In this document: piece by piece, positions 1 through 6,107 of the stretch | How the letters are laid out: every line of letters begins with the position of its first letter | Numbering within the stretch: position 1 is the stretch's first letter | NCBI GenBank assembly: GCA_031282285.1 | Contig: JAITEA010000069.1 | Coordinates: 1 to 6,906, forward strand | Length of the DNA stretch: 6,906 bases | Direction of reading: 5' to 3' | Source of the DNA: Helicobacteraceae bacterium | GTDB taxonomy: Bacteria > Campylobacterota > Campylobacteria > Campylobacterales > SZUA-545 | Notes under the pieces: model-generated | Database searches by the model: none | Seen by the model: only the letters and a program-made list of their open reading frames with translations | Told to the model about the DNA's origin: nothing | Position numbers and translations under genes: made by a program

Positions 1-593
1 CCAGTCAGAATAAACGGCAGCGCCGCGGGTAGCGCGACAAGAAACAGCGTATCAAAACGCGAAGCGCCCAAGCTCGCCGCGCTTTTCAGATATATGGGAT
101 TGACGTCGCGCACGCCAATCAGCGTCGTAATCCACACGGGAAAAAACGCGCCCCACGCGATCAGTATAATTTTGGGCGGCTCGCCTATGCCAAACCACAA
201 CACCGCGATCGGCACGATCGCTAGCGAAGGTACAGATCGAAAACCGTGCAAGATTGGCTCCGAAATACCGCTAAACCACGCCGCTCTCGCCGAAACTACG
301 CCCGCCGCCGCGCCCGCGATCGCGCCGATCAAAAACCCCGCGATCGCCCGCTGCAAACTGGCGGCTATATGCGTAAACAGCTCGCCCGAAGTTATCAGCG
401 GCGCGAGGCTTTGCGCCACCTTGGACGGCGGGGGAAAGAGCGCGGGATTGAGGTACGATACCAGCGACGGCGCAAGCTCCCACAGCCCAAGAAACAGACC
501 GGCGCCTAAAATATTCAGCGCGATCCGTTTGCGCCGCCTTAAGCGCTCCTCCCGATCGGTTTGACGCTTAAAAGCCTTTTGCAGTTCGGTCAT
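1..593 (-). CDS. ABC transporter permease, NitT/TauT (SsuC/TauC-like) family, C-terminus cut by window edge
   Basis: Inner-membrane permease subunit of an ABC importer for a small anion such as a sulfonate, nitrate, taurine or pyrimidine precursor. The frame is open from an ATG at 593 to the window edge, giving 197 codons without a stop; family members are usually 250-270 residues, so roughly 60 residues are missing. Seen in the translation: a very basic cytoplasmic N-terminus (residues 8-23), a first membrane segment near 24-40, the family-typical proline-rich stretch NPALFPPPSKV (49-59), further hydrophobic segments near 84-100, 125-136 and 141-160, and the EAA loop (SAASLGAS at 171-178, ending in LPAALP at 188-193) that docks on the ATPase. 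The ATG overlaps the ATPase stop as ATGA (590-593), implying translational coupling. The substrate cannot be deduced. Family call is firm. Confidence 0.9.
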   Translation of the reverse strand, partial: MTELQKAFKRQTDREERLRRRKRIALNILGAGLFLGLWELAPSLVSYLNPALFPPPSKVAQSLAPLITSGELFTHIAASLQRAIAGFLIGAIAGAAAGVVSARAAWFSGISEPILHGFRSVPSLAIVPIAVLWFGIGEPPKIILIAWGAFFPVWITTLIGVRDVNPIYLKSAASLGASRFDTLFLVALPAALPFILT

Positions 594-1345
594 TTTTCTA
601 AAAGCTCCTCCGTGTTGCCATAGAGCAGCGCCTCTATAGCGCGATACTCCGCGGCGAAGCTCTCCGATCCGCGCAAACGCGGATAGGGCGCCGTTCTCGT
701 TCTCTCTCCGGCGATCGCCCCGCGCCGCATCACCGCCACGCGTTGCGCGAGGAAAATCGCCTCGTCTATGTTGTGCGTTACAAACAGAATCGTTACGCCC
801 GTTTCCTTCCACAACCTGAGCAGATCACCCTGCAGTTCGCCGCGAGTAAGCGCGTCCACCGCCGCGAAAGGCTCGTCCATCAGCAAAATAGCGGGGCGCA
901 TCACCAGCGATCTGGCGACGGCGACGCGCTGACGCTGCCCGCCGCTAAGCTCGTGCGGATAACGGCGAGACTCTTTCGCCAAGCCCACCATATCCAGCGC
1001 CGCCAGCGCCCGCGCCCTGCGCTCGGCTTTGTCCAGACCAAGCGATCGCAAGCCAAACGCCGCGTTTTGGATCGCGCTCATCCACGGAAACAGCGCGTAC
1101 TCCTGAAATACCACCGATCGGCTCGGATCGGGCTTCCGCACGGGTTTGCCTTCCACCAGAACCTCGCCCGCGCTAGGCGTTATAAATCCCGCCAGCAGGT
1201 GAAGTAGCGTCGTTTTGCCGCAACCGGAATGCCCCAGCAGGCAGACAAACTCGCCGCGATCGACGGCAAAACTAACATTGTCCAGCGCCAAAAACGGCTC
1301 CTCTTTGGCTGGAAAACAGCGGCTGACCGCCTTAAACTCAATCAT
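590..1345 (-). CDS. ABC transporter ATP-binding protein, NitT/TauT (SsuB/TauB-like) family
   Basis: Cytoplasmic ATPase of 251 residues that powers the importer whose permease follows it. All nucleotide-binding motifs are intact: Walker A GHSGCGKTT (38-46), Q-loop Q81 in VVFQEYALFPW, ABC signature LSGGQRQR (133-140), Walker B ILLMDEP (153-159), D-loop around AAVDAL (161-166) and switch histidine H191. The FQEYALFPW stretch and the FVTHNIDEAIFLA H-loop context are typical of the nitrate/sulfonate/taurine class rather than of sugar or amino acid transporters. It is the first gene of a leftward operon, 91 bp from the divergent amidohydrolase gene; the permease start overlaps its stop by 4 bp. The ribosome binding site before ATG is weak (GCGGGTA on the coding strand). 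No binding protein is seen in this window, so the ligand is open. Confidence 0.95.
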   Translation of the reverse strand: MIEFKAVSRCFPAKEEPFLALDNVSFAVDRGEFVCLLGHSGCGKTTLLHLLAGFITPSAGEVLVEGKPVRKPDPSRSVVFQEYALFPWMSAIQNAAFGLRSLGLDKAERRARALAALDMVGLAKESRRYPHELSGGQRQRVAVARSLVMRPAILLMDEPFAAVDALTRGELQGDLLRLWKETGVTILFVTHNIDEAIFLAQRVAVMRRGAIAGERTRTAPYPRLRGSESFAAEYRAIEALLYGNTEELLEK

Positions 1346-1365
1346 TACCCGCGCTTTTGATCAAA

Positions 1366-1394
1366 TTGCCGCGAAACTTTAGCGCAATTATTAT
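1366..1394 (+). promoter_or_regulatory. Candidate promoter of the amidohydrolase gene
   Basis: TTGCCG (1366-1371), a 17-bp spacer and TATTAT (1389-1394) form a fair sigma-70 promoter; TATAAA at 1392-1397 is an alternative -10. The transcript would start around 1401-1405, about 35 bp before the TTG start codon. Confidence 0.35.
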
Positions 1395-1402
1395 AAAATT
1401 GC
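1384..1402. promoter_or_regulatory. Inverted repeat over the divergent promoters, possible operator
   Basis: GCAATT (1384-1389), a 7-bp centre and AATTGC (1397-1402) form a perfect 6-bp-arm dyad. The centre contains the -10 elements of both divergent transcription units, so a dimeric regulator bound here could switch both. AT-rich promoter DNA makes short dyads fairly likely by chance, so this is only a candidate. Confidence 0.35.
1390..1395 (-). promoter_or_regulatory. -10 box of ABC transporter operon promoter
   Basis: On the minus strand this reads TATAAT, a perfect sigma-70 -10 hexamer, 44 bp upstream of the ATPase ATG. No convincing -35 hexamer lies 16-18 bp further upstream; a poor match, as is common in Campylobacterota. 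It overlaps the -10 of the divergent gene. Confidence 0.45.
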
Positions 1403-1436
1403 TCGACATACTAAACATTAACGCAAAGGATCGGCA

Positions 1437-2372
1437 TTGCCAAAGTATCTTATAGAGTCGCACTGTCATCTTATCGGCGCAACCGCCGTCAGCGAAAATC
1501 TGGGCGATAAGATCAAAACGCTGGCGGATAAGGTCGCCTTCCGCTCTAGGTATCCAGAGCTTTACAAACAGCGGATCGAGCTGCCGCCGATCGATATTTC
1601 AGACGCGCTGATCGCCGATATGGACAAACACGGCGTAAATTACGCGATCGTTCAGCAAGATTACGGCAGGGGCGATAACGATATGGTAGCCGCGGCGGTG
1701 GCGAAACGCCCCGATCGCTTTTTTGGGCTGATCAAAATACATCGCTATACCGACTCGATCAACGGTATGCCCGAGCGCGAGGCGATGCCAAAATTGAGAT
1801 TGCGCGCCGTCGAGGATATCAGGCGCGGCGTGGAGGATTTGGGCTTGATCGGCGTTAGCGAGTTTTTTGCCAGAGTATTCACAAGAGAGGTCAATCCCGA
1901 CGACATATTGGAGGATTTCCGCCCGATATTCGACGCGCTGAACGAATACAGGATTCCAATCCTTATTCAGACCGCTTGGACGCAGTTTCCGCACAGCCTC
2001 TGGTACGGCAATCCTATCTGGGTGGACGAGCTTGCCGGCGCGTATCCGAACGTGCCGATTGTCCTTACCAAAATGGGGCGCGGTTTTGAGTCGCTATTTG
2101 ATAGCGCGCTGCTGGTGGCTATGCGAAACGCCAATGTGTATTTTGACATCGTGGATACGATCCCTACGCATCTGCGCCGCGCGATCGATACGATCGGATC
2201 GGATCGCATACTTTTTGGCAGCGACTGGTGTTGTATGACCCGCTGGGTAAGAGAGCCGGCGGATTGTTATCAGCGCCATTTGAACCTGCTGGATCAAGCG
2301 GGCGTTACGGACGAGGAGCGCGAGGATATAGCGTGGCGGACGGCGGCGAAGGTATATCGGCTCAAACTATAA
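1437..2372 (+). CDS. Amidohydrolase-2 family TIM-barrel protein with two replaced active-site histidines
   Basis: A 311-residue protein of the amidohydrolase-2 group (relatives include ACMSD-type decarboxylases and lactonases). The start is a TTG at 1437: AAGGA at 1426-1430 lies 6 bp before it and the HxH motif falls right at the N-terminus as expected. Visible landmarks: HxH (H9, H11), strand 5 RIPILIQTAW (172-181), VPIVLTKMGRG (206-216), and RILFGSDW (257-264) with the conserved acidic D263. In typical members the second and third landmarks carry histidines (PxxxH and LxHxG); here the positions are Q178 and K212. The surrounding motifs are well preserved, which argues for a specialised subfamily rather than decay. 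It is transcribed away from an ABC importer operon, so it might act on the imported compound, but nothing in the sequence proves that. The specific reaction is unknown. Confidence 0.85.
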   Translation: MPKYLIESHCHLIGATAVSENLGDKIKTLADKVAFRSRYPELYKQRIELPPIDISDALIADMDKHGVNYAIVQQDYGRGDNDMVAAAVAKRPDRFFGLIKIHRYTDSINGMPEREAMPKLRLRAVEDIRRGVEDLGLIGVSEFFARVFTREVNPDDILEDFRPIFDALNEYRIPILIQTAWTQFPHSLWYGNPIWVDELAGAYPNVPIVLTKMGRGFESLFDSALLVAMRNANVYFDIVDTIPTHLRRAIDTIGSDRILFGSDWCCMTRWVREPADCYQRHLNLLDQAGVTDEEREDIAWRTAAKVYRLKL

Positions 2373-2373
2373 T
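2368..2373 (+). promoter_or_regulatory. Candidate -10 box for the RCC1-repeat gene
   Basis: A perfect TATAAT overlaps the amidohydrolase stop codon and lies 67 bp before the preferred RCC1 start. It is followed by CGCGATCGC, much like the TATAATCGCG before the epimerase gene at 3725. No clear -35 is visible. Confidence 0.35.
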
Positions 2374-2429
2374 CGCGATCGCTGCTAGCAAGAGATAGTC
2401 GGCTAGAATGCTCGGAATCTATTTAGCGC

Positions 2430-2435
2430 AAGGAG
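2430..2435 (+). promoter_or_regulatory. Ribosome binding site selecting the ATG at 2441
   Basis: AAGGAG lies 5 bp before ATG 2441, whereas the upstream in-frame ATG at 2408 has no comparable site. This supports the shorter protein start. Confidence 0.7.
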
Positions 2436-2440
2436 CGTCG

Positions 2441-3667
2441 ATGCCGTTAGTTTTTGCCAATATTTTCGATCAAGGTTTAGCTTCGTTAAACAGATTTTTA
2501 TCGGCGCTATTTGCCGCTATGCTGGCGTTTGGCGGCGCGGCGTACGCGGAGATTACCGCCATAGCCGCGGGCGATAAGTTCTCCGTCGCTCTGGATAGCG
2601 ACGGCAAACTTTACGCGACGGGAAGGATCGGCTACGGGCGGCTGGAGCCGCACGATGCCAATATCTATCGCGGCTGGTATAAGTTTAGCGCGATTGAGCC
2701 GTTTGGCGGCGCGAAGATTACCGCTATAACCGTCGGAGACGGACACGCCCTCGCGCTGACAAGCGACGGTAGAGTTTATGGGACGGGGCGGAACAAAAAC
2801 GGCGAGCTTGGATTGGACGATTTGGAAAGGATCAATAACTTTACCGAAGTATTGTCTCTCAAGAGCAAAACCGTTAGCGCCGTAGCCGCGGGCTATCGGC
2901 ATTCGCTCGCTCTGAGCGCGGGCGGCAAAGTTTACGCGGCGGGCGATAACTACAGAGGTCAGCTTGGAATTAACGATATAGACAATCCGATCAAAAGCCG
3001 CAAGGTTTTCACCGAAGCGCTCGGCGATATTGACGGCAAAAAAATTATCGCGGCGAGCGCCGGACGAGATTACTCCCTCGCGCTTGACGAGGGCGGCAGA
3101 GTTTACGGAGCGGGCGGGGGTTATCACGGCGAGCTTGGGCTTAACCAGCCCGATCGCAAGTTTCGCGCGTTTACCGAAATATCGACGCTTAAAGATAAAA
3201 AGATTATCGCCATAGCCGCGGGCGTTTCTCACTCGCTCGCGCTGAGCGCGGGCGGCAAAATCTACGCGGCTGGACATAACGGCTACGGTCAGCTTGGGCT
3301 GGGCGATACGACCGATCGCGCCGTTTTTACCGAAGTAGCGACATTTAGCGGCAAAGACAAAATTATCGCCGTAGCCGCGGGCTATCAGCATTCGCTCGCG
3401 CTGAGCGCGGGCGGCAAGGTTTACGCCGCGGGACGAAACTATATGGGGCAGTTTGGGCTTGGCGATACGACCGATCGCGCCGTTTTCACCGAAATACCGA
3501 CGCTAAAAGATAAAAAGATTATCGCCGTAGCCGCGGGCGGTTTTCACTCGCTCGCGCTGGATAGCGACGGCAGGATTTACGCTACGGGAATGAACAATAA
3601 CGGTCAGCTTGGTTTGGGCGACAGCAAAGATCGCGATACTTTTACTTTGGTTCCGCTAAGCTTATGA
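2441..3667 (+). CDS. Exported RCC1-repeat seven-bladed beta-propeller protein
   Basis: A 408-residue protein when started at ATG 2441, which has a good ribosome binding site; an in-frame ATG at 2408 would add 11 residues. The N-terminus is signal-peptide-like: residues 1-19 contain one arginine, then a hydrophobic core FLSALFAAMLAFGGAAYA (19-36) ending in an AYA cleavage motif before E37. The rest is built entirely of seven RCC1-type repeats starting near residues 38, 93, 145, 202, 255, 308 and 360, each with the pattern IxAVAAGxxHSLALSxGGKVYAAGxN followed by GQLGLGD. Seven repeats equal a complete closed propeller. No catalytic, membrane-anchor or sorting domain follows, so it is probably a soluble periplasmic or secreted binding or scaffold protein. 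Blades 2-4 carry longer, more varied loops. Eukaryotic RCC1 function (Ran exchange) should not be transferred to it. Confidence 0.88.
   Translation: MPLVFANIFDQGLASLNRFLSALFAAMLAFGGAAYAEITAIAAGDKFSVALDSDGKLYATGRIGYGRLEPHDANIYRGWYKFSAIEPFGGAKITAITVGDGHALALTSDGRVYGTGRNKNGELGLDDLERINNFTEVLSLKSKTVSAVAAGYRHSLALSAGGKVYAAGDNYRGQLGINDIDNPIKSRKVFTEALGDIDGKKIIAASAGRDYSLALDEGGRVYGAGGGYHGELGLNQPDRKFRAFTEISTLKDKKIIAIAAGVSHSLALSAGGKIYAAGHNGYGQLGLGDTTDRAVFTEVATFSGKDKIIAVAAGYQHSLALSAGGKVYAAGRNYMGQFGLGDTTDRAVFTEIPTLKDKKIIAVAAGGFHSLALDSDGRIYATGMNNNGQLGLGDSKDRDTFTLVPLSL
2552..3664 (+). repeat. Seven tandem coding repeats (RCC1 blades)
   Basis: Blade codons begin near 2552, 2717, 2873, 3044, 3203, 3362 and 3518, so units are 153-171 bp. 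Similarity is also strong at DNA level: a 26-bp stretch at 3302-3327 recurs exactly at 3461-3486, and the segment from about 2881 is nearly copied from about 3370. The first blade is the most diverged, lacking the GQLGLGD end. Confidence 0.85.
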
Positions 3668-3724
3668 AAGTTTGCCCTCTCAATAGCGTTGATCGCTTAA
3701 CGGCGGGCGGGGTTTGGCTTTGGC

Positions 3725-3730
3725 TATAAT
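3725..3730 (+). promoter_or_regulatory. -10 box before the UDP-glucuronate epimerase gene
   Basis: A perfect TATAAT lies 40 bp before the GTG start and is preceded by the T/G-rich stretch TTTGGCTTTGGC. No standard -35 is present. The last bases overlap the left arm of an inverted repeat. Confidence 0.45.
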
Positions 3731-3749
3731 CGCGTTAGCTTAACGCGAT
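3729..3749 (+). repeat. Perfect 9-bp inverted repeat in the epimerase leader
   Basis: ATCGCGTTA (3729-3737) and TAACGCGAT (3741-3749) are exact reverse complements around a 3-bp GCT loop, followed by ATTTTG. It directly abuts the -10 box and precedes the ribosome binding site by 11 bp. It could be a regulator operator, an mRNA leader hairpin, or a weak terminator for the upstream RCC1 gene. Confidence 0.6.
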
Positions 3750-3760
3750 ATTTTGACGAT

Positions 3761-3765
3761 AGGAA
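3761..3765 (+). promoter_or_regulatory. Ribosome binding site selecting the GTG at 3771
   Basis: AGGAA lies 5 bp before GTG 3771. An upstream in-frame TTG at 3753 would sit next to the leader hairpin with no ribosome binding site, so the GTG is preferred. Confidence 0.65.
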
Positions 3766-3770
3766 GTTTT

Positions 3771-4823
3771 GTGAAGGTTTTGATTACGGGAACGGCGGGA
3801 TTTATCGGTTTTCATCTTGCTTTGCGCCTGCTTGAACGCGGCGATCAGGTCGTCGGGCTGGACAATATCAACGATTACTACGATCAGCGCCTTAAATACG
3901 GGCGTTTAGCCGTTAGCGGCATCGATCAAAATGAAATCGAGTACGACAAACTCGTTCAGAGCCGCAAATATGAAAATTATCGTTTTATCAAGCTCGATCT
4001 AGCCGACAAAGAGGCGATCGACCGGCTTTTCGCGCGGGAGAGATTCGATCGCGTCTGTCATCTGGCGGCGCAGGCGGGCGTGCGCTACAGCCTGACAAAT
4101 CCAAGCGCCTATATTTCGTCCAATATTTCGGGAACGCTGAACATATTGGAAGCCTGCCGTTTCTATCCCGTCGAACATCTGGCGTACGCCTCCAGCAGCT
4201 CGGTTTACGGGCTGAACGAGGCTATGCCTTTTGACGCCTCGTATCCTTGCGATCACCCAATCAGCCTTTACGCCGCCAGCAAAAAATCGTGCGAGCTGAT
4301 GGCGCATACCTACGCGCATCTGTTTGGCGTTAGCGCGACGGGCTTGCGGTTTTTCACGGTTTACGGACCGTGGGGGCGCCCCGATATGGCGCTGTTTATT
4401 TTCGTAAAGGCGATCTTGGAGGGCAAGCCGATCGAGGTTTTCAACAACGGCGAGATGAAGCGCGATTTTACCTATATAGACGATATCGTAGAGGGGGTCG
4501 TTCGCGCGATCGACACGCCAGCCGCGCCCGATCCGGCTTTCGATCCGGCTAAGCCAAACTGCGCGACATCGTCGGCGCCGCATAGAGTCTACAATATAGG
4601 GCGCGGATCGCCCGCGCTTTTGACCGATTTTATCGAGGCGATCGAAAACGCGCTGGGTAAAAAGGCGATCAAAAACTATCTGCCTATGCAGCTTGGCGAC
4701 GTGCCTGCCACCTTTGCAGACACAAGCGCTTTAGAGCGCGATCTGGGTTATAAACCTAGCGTGTCGATACAAACGGGCGTCGATCGATTTGTGAAATGGT
4801 ATAGGGAGTTTTACGGAGTTTAA
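3771..4823 (+). CDS. UDP-glucuronate 4-epimerase (NAD-dependent epimerase/dehydratase)
   Basis: Cytoplasmic enzyme predicted to interconvert UDP-glucuronate and UDP-galacturonate, supplying acidic sugars for capsule, LPS or other glycans. With the GTG start the protein has 350 residues, normal for the family, and begins at once with the Rossmann strand: [13 protein letters not shown] with the GxxGxxG NAD motif at 7-13. Other landmarks: D31 at the end of strand 2, [12 protein letters not shown] (31-42, typical of this epimerase rather than GalE), [10 protein letters not shown] (98-107), SSSSVYG (141-147), catalytic Y167 and K171 in [20 protein letters not shown] (193-207), RDFTYIDDI (231-239) and PMQLGDVP (305-312). 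It has its own promoter-like site and is followed after 3 bp by the glycosylase start, suggesting co-transcription. No other polysaccharide gene is nearby. The closely related UDP-arabinose or dTDP-sugar activities are less likely. Confidence 0.9.
   Translation: MKVLITGTAGFIGFHLALRLLERGDQVVGLDNINDYYDQRLKYGRLAVSGIDQNEIEYDKLVQSRKYENYRFIKLDLADKEAIDRLFARERFDRVCHLAAQAGVRYSLTNPSAYISSNISGTLNILEACRFYPVEHLAYASSSSVYGLNEAMPFDASYPCDHPISLYAASKKSCELMAHTYAHLFGVSATGLRFFTVYGPWGRPDMALFIFVKAILEGKPIEVFNNGEMKRDFTYIDDIVEGVVRAIDTPAAPDPAFDPAKPNCATSSAPHRVYNIGRGSPALLTDFIEAIENALGKKAIKNYLPMQLGDVPATFADTSALERDLGYKPSVSIQTGVDRFVKWYREFYGV
4815..4818 (+). promoter_or_regulatory. Ribosome binding site for ATG 4827 of the glycosylase gene
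   Basis: GGAG, inside the last codons of the epimerase gene, lies 8 bp before ATG 4827. That ATG is out of frame with the glycosylase body, so this site is the main evidence that a frameshift, not an unusual start codon, explains the gene. Confidence 0.6.
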
Positions 4824-4826
4824 TTT

Positions 4827-5466
4827 ATGCGCGCAAACGGACATAAAAACGACTAATAAATTAAAACCGTTTAGCGGCGATGCGGTATGCAAAAGCGTTC
4901 ATCTATACGAGCCGTTTAACTATGTCCAAGCGGACAAGATCGTAATCGGCACGATCCCGCCGCCTAGATTTTGCTTCGCCGCGCCAAAGATATTATACGG
5001 CGGCGATATCGACTGGTTTTACGGCAGCAAAGATAATCTGTTCTGGACGCTCGCGGGCGAAATTACGCGAGAGCCGCTCGGCGATAAAGCGCTGCGGCAG
5101 GCTTTCTGTCTGCGGCGATCGATCGGTATATTTGATACGATCGCTAAATGCGATCGCAAAAGGCTTGACGCGAACGACGACAATCTATGCAATATCGTCC
5201 TTATCGACGCGGCTAAAATCCTGCGCGCAAACGCCGCGAAAAACCCGCGCCTGTTTTTCACAAGCGAGTTTGCGGCAAGGTTGTTTAAGCAAGCGATCGG
5301 CGTTAATACGATAGACCCCAAAAACCGCGAATCGTTTAGCGCCTTTAAGTTTGACGGCAAAAGATTCGACGCGATCACGCTCTATTCGCCCTCTCCGCGC
5401 GCAATCAGAGGCAAAAACCGCGCCGATCGGCGCGAAACCTACAAAGCGCTATTTGGCGACAACTAA
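4827..5466 (+). CDS. Uracil-DNA-glycosylase superfamily protein, frameshifted near codon 7
   Basis: Probable DNA base-excision repair glycosylase. The body is open in one frame from 4795 to the TAA at 5464-5466, but that frame has no ATG, GTG or TTG before 5281. ATG 4827, with a GGAG ribosome binding site and 3 bp after the epimerase stop, is in another frame and stops at 4854. Skipping one A in the five-A run at 4845-4849 joins the two frames into a 212-residue protein, a normal length. Superfamily landmarks: IVIGTIPPPRF (4939-4971, active-site loop region), FYGSKDNLFW (5017-5046), SIGIFDT (5119-5139) and YSPSPR (5383-5400), equivalent to the DNA-intercalation loop. The body shows no stop or decay. 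The shift may be a true mutation, a sequencing or assembly error, or programmed frameshifting. Uracil versus hypoxanthine specificity cannot be told. Its 3' end is duplicated at 6496. Confidence 0.7.
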
Positions 5467-5491
5467 AGCGCCAAGCCGCTATCCGCCGCGT
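5431..5491 (+). repeat. Direct repeat copy 1 (3' end of glycosylase gene plus 25 bp)
   Basis: This 61-bp segment matches 6496-6557 with two substitutions (5439 C/A, 5449 C/T) and one extra A in the second copy after the stop codon. It covers the last 11 codons and stop of the glycosylase and about 25 bp beyond. Similarity ends sharply on both sides. The copies bracket the toxin-antitoxin patch. Confidence 0.95.
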
Positions 5492-5502
5492 ATGATATGC
5501 GC

Positions 5503-5508
5503 TATAAT
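5503..5508 (+). promoter_or_regulatory. -10 box of the toxin-antitoxin operon
   Basis: A perfect TATAAT, within the 8-bp palindrome ATAATTAT (5504-5511), lies 26 bp before the antitoxin ATG. It begins just after the direct repeat ends. Such operons are usually autorepressed by the antitoxin, and the palindrome is a possible contact site, but that is inference. Confidence 0.5.
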
Positions 5509-5534
5509 TATGACAATAAATAAAGGAGGCGAAA

Positions 5535-5801
5535 ATGAGCGCGGCGACAGAAACCTATTCGCTTGATATCTCTGTGATAGCGGGCATTCGCGCCCTTGCC
5601 GAACGATTTGGTAAGAAGCAAGGCGAGATAGTAAAAGATATGTATTACGAATATCTTAAATCGTTGGACGACGAAGATCACAGCGATCTCGACGACGACG
5701 CGTTAGCCGTAGTATGCGAAGCGCGACTTGAGCGATCGCGATCGCGCGGCGAAAAAATGTATACGCAAGAAGAAGTTGAAGCTATCGTGAATGCCGCTTA
5801 A
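5535..5801 (+). CDS. Type II antitoxin, ribbon-helix-helix-like, intact pair with downstream toxin
   Basis: An 88-residue acidic protein that should bind operator DNA with its N-terminus and neutralise the following toxin with its C-terminus. The N-terminal part has a ribbon-helix-helix pattern: a short strand TYSLDIS (7-13), then helix IAGIRALAERFG (15-26), turn KKQ, and helix GEIVKDMYYEYLK (30-42). A very acidic linker (45-55) follows, then a C-terminal segment with EARLERSRSRGEKMYTQEEV (62-81), typical of antitoxin tails. The ribosome binding site is a near-perfect AGGAGG 5 bp before ATG. The stop overlaps the toxin start by 11 bp. It resembles the second antitoxin at 6108 in layout (Y-L strand, LA-R-GK helix turn, IV in helix 2), suggesting common ancestry. 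I cannot assign a named subfamily. Confidence 0.8.
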   Translation: MSAATETYSLDISVIAGIRALAERFGKKQGEIVKDMYYEYLKSLDDEDHSDLDDDALAVVCEARLERSRSRGEKMYTQEEVEAIVNAA

Positions 5802-6042
5802 AATAATTTATACGCCCGCCGCGCTTCGAGACTTGAAGAAAATAGGCGCAGAAGCGGCGGGTATTGTTGAGCGCATCGGCGCCTACGCGCAAACGCAACA
5901 GCCTGCGCCAAAAGCGCTGAAAGGCAAATTGAAAGGATTATATCGTCTGCGTTTCGGCGATCGGCGCGTTGTGTTTGAGTTAAACGACGGCGTAATGACA
6001 ATCGCTTATATCGATCGTCGCGATAAGGTCTATAAACGATAA
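5791..6042 (+). CDS. RelE/ParE-family toxin
   Basis: An 83-residue basic protein with the compact RelE/ParE fold pattern: strand LKIIYTPAA (3-11), helix ALRDLKKIG (11-19), second helix near AAGIVERIGAY (22-32), then KGKLKGLYRLRFGDRRVVFEL (44-64) and the terminal strand and tail IDRRDKVYKR (74-83). The basic and aromatic residues expected in an mRNA-cleaving RelE are present: K46 and K48, R54, R59, R76/R77 and Y81, so cleavage of ribosome-bound mRNA is more likely than gyrase poisoning, though ParE cannot be excluded. It starts at ATG 5791 inside the antitoxin gene (11-bp overlap), implying coupled translation with antitoxin made first. Length is normal and no residue appears lost, so it is probably active. 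Confidence 0.88.
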   Translation: MPLKIIYTPAALRDLKKIGAEAAGIVERIGAYAQTQQPAPKALKGKLKGLYRLRFGDRRVVFELNDGVMTIAYIDRRDKVYKR

Positions 6043-6048
6043 CAATCT

Positions 6049-6082
6049 GCCGATAATACTATTTAGGCGGCCTTTTATTTTT
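6049..6082 (+). terminator. Weak terminator-like hairpin after the toxin gene
   Basis: GCCG (6049-6052) can pair with CGGC (6068-6071) and is followed by a T-rich run (6073-6082). The stem is only 4 bp with a 15-base loop, so termination would be inefficient; read-through into the second antitoxin is possible. Confidence 0.25.
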
Positions 6083-6096
6083 CCGAAAAATATGGC

Positions 6097-6103
6097 GGGG
6101 GGG
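6097..6103 (+). promoter_or_regulatory. Run of seven G in the ribosome-binding position of the second antitoxin
   Basis: Seven consecutive G followed by AAAG sit directly before ATG 6108, where a Shine-Dalgarno sequence is expected. Purine content allows some pairing with 16S rRNA. Homopolymer length changes would alter initiation, or it could hide a sequencing error. Confidence 0.5.
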
Positions 6104-6107
6104 AAAG

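Noticed and set aside
94..564. Long plus-strand open frame opposite the left-end permease
   Set aside because: The minus strand carries a continuous permease frame with an EAA loop and membrane segments across the same bases; the plus frame has no recognisable domain and is a shadow of high-GC codon use.
2507..3391. 294-codon minus-strand open frame antisense to the RCC1 gene
   Set aside because: It is a mirror of the repeated RCC1 blades, so it looks repetitive too, but it lacks a ribosome binding site, signal or domain, and the sense strand explains the region fully.
3685..3697. AGCG-TTGAT-CGCT hairpin as terminator of the RCC1 gene
   Set aside because: The stem is 4 bp and no T run follows; it is likely a by-product of the common GATCGC motif.
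4880..4893. ATG at 4880 or 4887 as the glycosylase start
   Set aside because: Both are out of frame with the body and hit stops within about 20 codons; neither has a ribosome binding site as good as that of ATG 4827.
5281..5466. Separate small gene starting at TTG 5281
   Set aside because: It is only the C-terminal end of the glycosylase body; the frame continues upstream to 4795 with family motifs.
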